A stretch of 64,000 bases of DNA from the NCBI GenBank assembly GCA_001584585.1, contig LSYV01000024.1:1064038-1128037 (forward strand), given 5' to 3'. The notes under the pieces were generated by a model. It did no database searches and was not told the DNA's origin. It saw nothing but the letters and a program-made list of their open reading frames with translations. Origin of the DNA: Gonium pectorale (taxonomy: Eukaryota; Chlorophyta; Chlorophyceae; Chlamydomonadales; Volvocaceae). Shown here in pieces: positions 59,401 through 64,000 of the stretch (its first letter is position 1; every line of letters begins with the position of its first letter). Made by a program: the position numbers and the translations under genes.

Positions 59401-62012
59401 AGAAGGACGACAAGAAGGCCGCCAAGCCAAAGGCCGACATCTGGGGTAGCCTCATGAACAGCGTGCTGAAGAACCCCTTCATCTGGGGCATGGCGCTCAC
59501 CTACTTCTTCATCTACGTCGTGCGCCAGGTGGGGTTGGCGGCGCGGGGCGGGGCTGCTTGCGGCAGCTGATGGAGGCTAGTGCAGCCAACGAGTGCGCCA
59601 TGGATATGCGCGGGAAGCCCGTTGCGCTGCACGCCGCCTTCGTGAGGCCTGGCCTCGTCACGGGCTGGAGGGTTGCGAGCACCCCCGGGGGAGTGGAGTC
59701 GGCGCCTCCCTTGTGGCAGATGAGGCGTCTGGCCTTGCGCCCTCTCGCATCCACGTCACCGCTGACGCGCGTGCCTTGCACCCCCTCCCCTCCCCTTGCC
59801 TTGCCGACCGAACAGGGCGTCACGTCGTGGTTCGTGTTTTACCTGATCAAGGAGAAGGGCATCGAGGACGCGGCGCAGGTGGGGCCCGTAAGGGAAAGTT
59901 GAATGGAAAGGGAATGAATAACGACAAGCTGGGCGCCAGCAGCGTATGTCCCGTCCGGCGGCCAAGCCGGTCCTTGCCTCGTTTTCCCCCGTGAGGGGGA
60001 GGGGGAGCGCCTGTCGGATGAGCGACAGTGCGAGGCCTGGGAGCGAGGTCTTAGGGGTTACGTAGAAGGGCGGGTCAGGCAAGCCCACTGAACCGACGAC
60101 CCGCTTTCGCCATCATTATTGCGTATGCTTCACCTCGAGCTTCCTACCAGAATGCTGCGCGCAGCCTGCTCGCAAAAGCCCGAGTTCAGCGTAGTCCTCC
60201 TTGTGCGCAACATTGCCGCCGCGTGCCGCGTAAAATTCCCCCTCCAGGCCGCCGTCCGCGTGTCGGGCCTGGAGCTGGGCGGCCTGGTCGGCTCCCTCAT
60301 CGCGGGCCGCCTCTCGGACGGCCTCATCCGCAACTCGGCGGGCAAGGGAGGCAACGTGGGCAAGCGCGTCACGGTGAGGGCGCGGGGCCGCCGACGGCGT
60401 GCGCGCGCGGGCATCGCTCGAGCGGAGCGGAGCGCGCGTGCTCCCGTAGCGCCTCCCGCCTGGGGGCACCCAACGGCAGCTGCGCGCTGCGCATGGGCAG
60501 TGCACGGTCGCGATCTTTTGCGCACCGCGCCGCACCGCATGCCGTTCCACTTTCGTCCGGAGACCGGACTCGTGCGCGCTTTGCGTGCTCAGCTTCCTGG
60601 TGTCCCGTGTGCTGCACTGGCGCGCCACGCATCCTCAACGTGGTGCCGCCATGGCCCGCACACCTGTGCGCACCGCACCGCCGCGGGCTTACATCTCCCA
60701 TCCTCCCTCGCCCGTAGCCAACTGGCCGCCTTCCTTCGCCCACCCCCCGGCCCTCGTCCTCCGCGTCCGTCGCCCACAGGTGGTGATGTGGTACACGGTG
60801 GGCATCGCGCTGGCGCTGTTGTCCTTCCAGGCGCTGCCCTCCGCCGTGCCCGCAGCGGTGCAGTGGCTCAACGTCTTCATGATTGGCTTCTTCCTGTACG
60901 GGCCGCAGGTGTGTTGAAAAGGAAAACGCATACGCAGGTGTGTGTGTGTGGGCGAGGCGTGTTTGGCGAGGTGGGGTGGTGGGAAAGAAGAGGTCGGGGC
61001 GCGTGACGCCGGATCGCAAGGGGTGAGCAGCTGGAGAAGGCAGCTGGTCTTCCCCACATTACGAAGCCCAGCGACTTGCAAACTGGCTCGGTGTGCGGGT
61101 TGTCCGCACGCGGCTGTGTGTTCGTGGAGTCGGCCACATTGGCACGTTCCGTGTGAGGCGTTTGGGCCGCTATAGTGGTCGAAGGCGATCAAGGGGCCGA
61201 TCAGCGGCGACGTGGTGAGCGCCACGCTGTACGTTCGGATGATCGGCTGGCTTGCCTCACAACCCCTCCCCCTCCCCCCCGGTATCGGCCGCAGATGCTA
61301 ATCGGTCTGTGCGGTGCCGAGCTGGTGGGGCCCGACAGCGTGGGCGCCAGCGAGGGCTTCCTGGGCTGGATCGCCTACCTGGGAGCCGCCAACGCGGGTG
61401 AGTGCCATGGGTCGCCGGGGTAAGGGGCGACTGCCGCCTGAAGGCCGTGGAGGGTCCGGGAGTGGAAGGAGGTGCGAACCGGGGCTAGCGAAGCGTTGAG
61501 TTGGCATGAACCAGGGACGGGTCAGTGCAGGGCTAGCACGTTGGGACGGGCCACCGACCTGGCAGACGCGGGTGGGGGTGGGGGTACAGCGGTCATGCGC
61601 GGTGCATGTGACCGCTGTACGGGGAAGGCCTGTGTATTAGGGAGTCGAGCTTCCGCACCTCGGCGCAGCTGATGACGCTTATACTGTCAGGGCTGTCACT
61701 TTGGGCCTTCCCCCACAGAAGGGGCCAACACGGCGCGTCAGCTCCAGACATCCGTCCTGCCTGATCAGTCACTCCCATCAGGCTGCTGCCGCAATCAACC
61801 CGGTCTGTTTGCTCTTCGCTCACGCCTACTCTCCCCGCTTCGCAGGCATCCCGCTGTCGATCATCGTCAAGGAGTATGGCTGGAACGCCTACTTTGCGAC
61901 GCTGGTGGCTGCCTGCGCGCTGGCGCTGCTGCTGCTGTCGCCGATGACCCGCCTGCGCAGCTACGTGCAGCGCGAGGCGGCCAGGAAGGACCGCCTCGCG
62001 AAGGCCGAGTAA
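56413..62012 (+). CDS. UhpC-type hexose-phosphate/phosphate antiporter (OPA family, MFS)
   Basis: Ten exons: 56413-56564, 57520-57647, 57877-58037, 58376-58596, 59351-59528, 59816-59878, 60248-60373, 60780-60908, 61295-61397, 61846-62012; about 475 residues, all in phase. A Pro/Ala-rich N-terminus of about 37 residues precedes twelve likely membrane helices. Family signatures are clear: GYSCYYLTRNSLTYTAP, AYGMSKFVSG, CARILTTWFASKERGTYWG followed by MWNIAHNLGGF, KNPFIWGMALTYFFIYVVRQ, SGLELGGLVGSLIAGRLSD, and IGFFLYGPQMLIGLCGAEL. These match bacterial and chlamydial UhpC/UhpT better than plant plastid phosphate translocators of the drug/metabolite superfamily. The protein probably exchanges sugar phosphates for phosphate across a membrane, perhaps the plastid envelope. 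A central hydrophilic Lys/Asp loop (TDTKKDDKKAAKPKAD) sits between the two halves. Confidence 0.92.
59898..59985 (+). repeat. Dispersed intronic element, copy in UhpC-type gene intron 6
   Basis: This is the sense-orientation partner of 6697-6778. It runs from GTTGAATGG through GAATGAATAACGACAAGCTG and TGTCCCGTCCGGCGGCCAA to CCTTGCCTCGTTTT, 19 bases after the donor at 59879. Confidence 0.8.
60909..61294 (+). repeat. Intron 8 of the UhpC-type gene beginning with a dispersed repeat
   Basis: The intron starts exactly with GTGTGTTGAAAAGGAAAACG then CATACG and GT-rich sequence, matching 25223-25290. The intron ends at a normal GCAG. An element whose end coincides with the splice donor is what an introner would give. 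Confidence 0.65.
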
Positions 62013-62298
62013 AGGACGCTGTCGGCCGGAGGTACCCACACGCAAAGGCGGGGCGACAGGGCGGAGGAGGCAGGACGAGCAGGCGGGCGACAATCAAAGG
62101 GGCCCCGGCAGCTTGCGCGCCCCGAGTGTTGCGCCGTGCAGCTGTGCAGTCCGTTGACATGCGTGCCGGGAGGGCTAGCACTTGGGTTGAGGTTAGGGAG
62201 GGGTGGGTTGCGGGGTTCACTTTGTGTCCATGTCATCTGTGTACTAAACGTTTGGTGATGGCGATGAGCTGACGAAGAGAGCAGAGAAGGAGAGACAG

Positions 62299-62303
62299 TG
62301 TAA
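62299..62303 (+). terminator. TGTAA polyadenylation signal candidate for the UhpC-type gene
   Basis: TGTAA, the usual green-algal signal, lies 287 bases after the stop codon in a purine-rich context. Confidence 0.5.
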
Positions 62304-63001
62304 CTAGATAAAGTCTGCGGCGCCGGGTTGAGGAGGACGCACGGGTCGCAAGAAGAACGGACGTGAGCGGTTGATCGTAAAGCCGCGAGTTGTGTTGTGA
62401 TGTTGCTGTCGACTTGGTTTGCGTGAGTGCTGTCGGCCAGGCCACCTTGGGGGCACGTGCGGCCATGATCCAACAAACACAAGATGGAGGGCCAAACCGG
62501 GATTCGGGTTGCTCGCCCTCGGACCTTACCGAGAGGCAGCCACGGTCCGCCTTGTTAGTGCATCATGCCCCGTGCGGCCCCATACATGCTCCATCCATGT
62601 TCCGTGTTCGGCCTGATGTGAGCAATGTGAATTGTTGAGAAATATTAGTTTCAGTGGGCGATTGCATACAATTGATGCGGTTTGTGGACCTAGTTTGTCG
62701 TGCCTAGTTTGTCGTACATGGGGAGATCCAATGCACCCCTTCTGTGCACTAACACCATCATCCCTGATGCCGCCTAACATGGCTGTAATGACCCGAAAGC
62801 CCTTCATTTCGTCCCCGCCAAGCGCCCCAGTCCTGCTGGGCAAAGTACGGAGAGGCACCTGTAACTGCCAGGGACCAGGCTCGTACACACTGGGAAATTT
62901 GTCAAGAGGCCTTCATTTGAGGCTGGGTTTCGGCTCAGCCGTTCGAGGCTTCCTGGCGGAGTGTTGGGAGCTGAAACGTGCGTGTTGTAAATAAATGTGA
63001 A

Positions 63002-63075
63002 GTCTGCATAGAAAGAGGGAGCCCACCTCTATGGCCATACACACGCGAAGGCGCGGCGTTCCCGATAGGGCGGGC
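63002..63075 (+). repeat. Dispersed repeat, copy 2 (partner near 26600-26675)
   Basis: It contains GAAAGAGGGAGCCC, CCTCTA, GGCCATACACAC, CGAAGGCGCG and TAGGGCGGGCG in the same order as copy 1. Confidence 0.75.
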
Positions 63076-63648
63076 GGGTGCAGAGCAAGGCATGTGACAT
63101 TCGTCCCGTCCCCCAAAAGACCGGCTTACCAGCTTACCTATTGCCCGACCTGCCCGACCTACTGGGCGGCACAGTTACCGGCTGGAAGCTTTCTGGGCAA
63201 GCGTGACCTGGCATGAGGCTTCCATGTTCCATCACGTCAAGCTGTGTCCAAAGGCCCGTCGCTGCATGGCCTCCCGCCACCCCGTCACCAGCAGCCAGCT
63301 GTAGCGCTACATCGCACGCACTCCCCTTCCTTCGGCGCCAGCCAGAGCCCTCCTATCTTCGTCGAGCTCACGACCGCAGCCACCATCTTCCAGGCCGAGC
63401 GCGACCGGCGTGGCTTGTCCATGAAACTTTTCACCTATATACGTATATGACTTCATAATCATGGGCAAGATAGACGCACGCAGACGTGGTGGGAGCTTTC
63501 GCGGTCATAGACGAACTGGGCGCGGAGTTGGGGCAGGAGGGTGGGCATCCCCGTCTGGATTCGCCCTGTGCACTGTCACCCCTCTGGATTCAAAACGGTT
63601 GTCGGCGGCTTCGGATTCGTCTTTGGGGGATCCGAACGCGTGGTTGTT

Positions 63649-63814
63649 GGATTGGGATTCACCCGGGTGGATTCGTGCAGCGCAGGGGTGGATTCGGATT
63701 CGCGCTCGTTGGATTCGCAGCGCTGAGCGACGGATTGGGATTCACCCGGGCGGATTCGTGCAGCACAGGGGTGGATTCGGATTCGCGCTCGTTGGATTCG
63801 CAGCGCTGAGCGAC
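63649..63814. repeat. 83-bp tandem repeat, two full copies
   Basis: Each unit starts GGATTGGGATTCACCCGGG and contains several GGATTC motifs; a third copy starts at 63815 and diverges. The surrounding 63550-63850 also abounds in GGATTC, so the array grew from a shorter motif. No gene is seen from here to the window end. Confidence 0.85.
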
Positions 63815-64000
63815 GGATTCGTTTGCCGCGGAGCTGGATTCGCAAGCGCACAACGCAACTTACACGCACCCAGGGAAGCGGCCGGTGCCCTCCAGAACGC
63901 AGCCGGTGCCCTCTGGAAAGCGACCGGTGCCCTGCAGAACGGTGTGGGCCGTCCTGCCGTACTTAGTATGCATACAATGCCGAGTACAGGAGGCGCAGAT

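Larger units (their letters stand above)
62013..63648. other. 3' flank of the UhpC-type gene and repeats
   Basis: The first few hundred bases are the probable 3' untranslated region, with a TGTAA at 62299-62303. A dispersed repeat (about 63002-63075) follows farther on. Open frames here are short and not protein-like; no gene is called. Confidence 0.5.

Noticed and set aside
59898..59985. Coding exon giving a peptide with MNNDKLGA
   Set aside because: The frame is preserved by chance in a repeat; flanking exons 59816-59878 and 60248-60373 splice in phase and complete the transporter.

Overview
This is nuclear genomic DNA from a green alga, most likely a volvocine such as Chlamydomonas or a close relative. 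The coding DNA is extremely GC-rich. Genes are split by many short-to-medium GT-AG introns. Proteins carry long Ala/Gly/Ser/Pro/Gln tracts, TGTAA motifs occur as candidate poly(A) signals, and a short Chlamydomonas-type telomere-like repeat sits in one intron. Nothing bacterial, viral or organellar was seen. There are two assembly gaps, at 39719-39869 and 50462-50481. Exon models below were built by hand from splice signals, and reading phase was checked at every junction reported.

Layout: (1) 1-1441 (-): partial Gln/Pro/Ala-rich protein running off the left edge. (2) 3550-7706 (-): SWC5/CFDP1-type BCNT protein, 7 exons. (3) 8591-14535 (+): large coiled-coil/disordered protein, 5 exons, with an apparent 1-base frameshift. 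(4) 15663-18701 (-): BTB-BACK protein, 2 exons. (5) 19630-25081 (+): CCR4/Angel-type deadenylase-family EEP nuclease, 7 exons. (6) 27484 to at least 30818 (-): PLIP-like class 3 lipase, at least 7 exons. (7) 31961-35972 (+): MORN1-like MORN-repeat protein, 8 exons. (8) about 38-45 kb: mobile-element territory with a tyrosine recombinase gene (39206-41403, -), a gag-like frame interrupted by one stop (44000-45187, -) and a trio of related hairpins. (9) 47420-54779 (-): very large, probably mitochondrial, alpha-helical protein, 7 exons. (10) 56413-62012 (+): UhpC-type hexose-phosphate/phosphate antiporter, 10 exons.

The host genes look functionally unrelated: chromatin remodelling, ubiquitin-ligase adaptor, mRNA decay, plastid lipid hydrolysis, cilium-type MORN protein, organelle protein and sugar-phosphate transport. 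They are arranged mainly as divergent and convergent pairs.

The most unusual signals are non-coding. Introns of unrelated genes share sequence blocks near their 5' splice sites, which suggests introner-like elements. Two introns inside the SWC5 gene share blocks with each other. A family of three hairpins with a conserved loop and partly compensated stems lies just downstream of the tyrosine recombinase gene.
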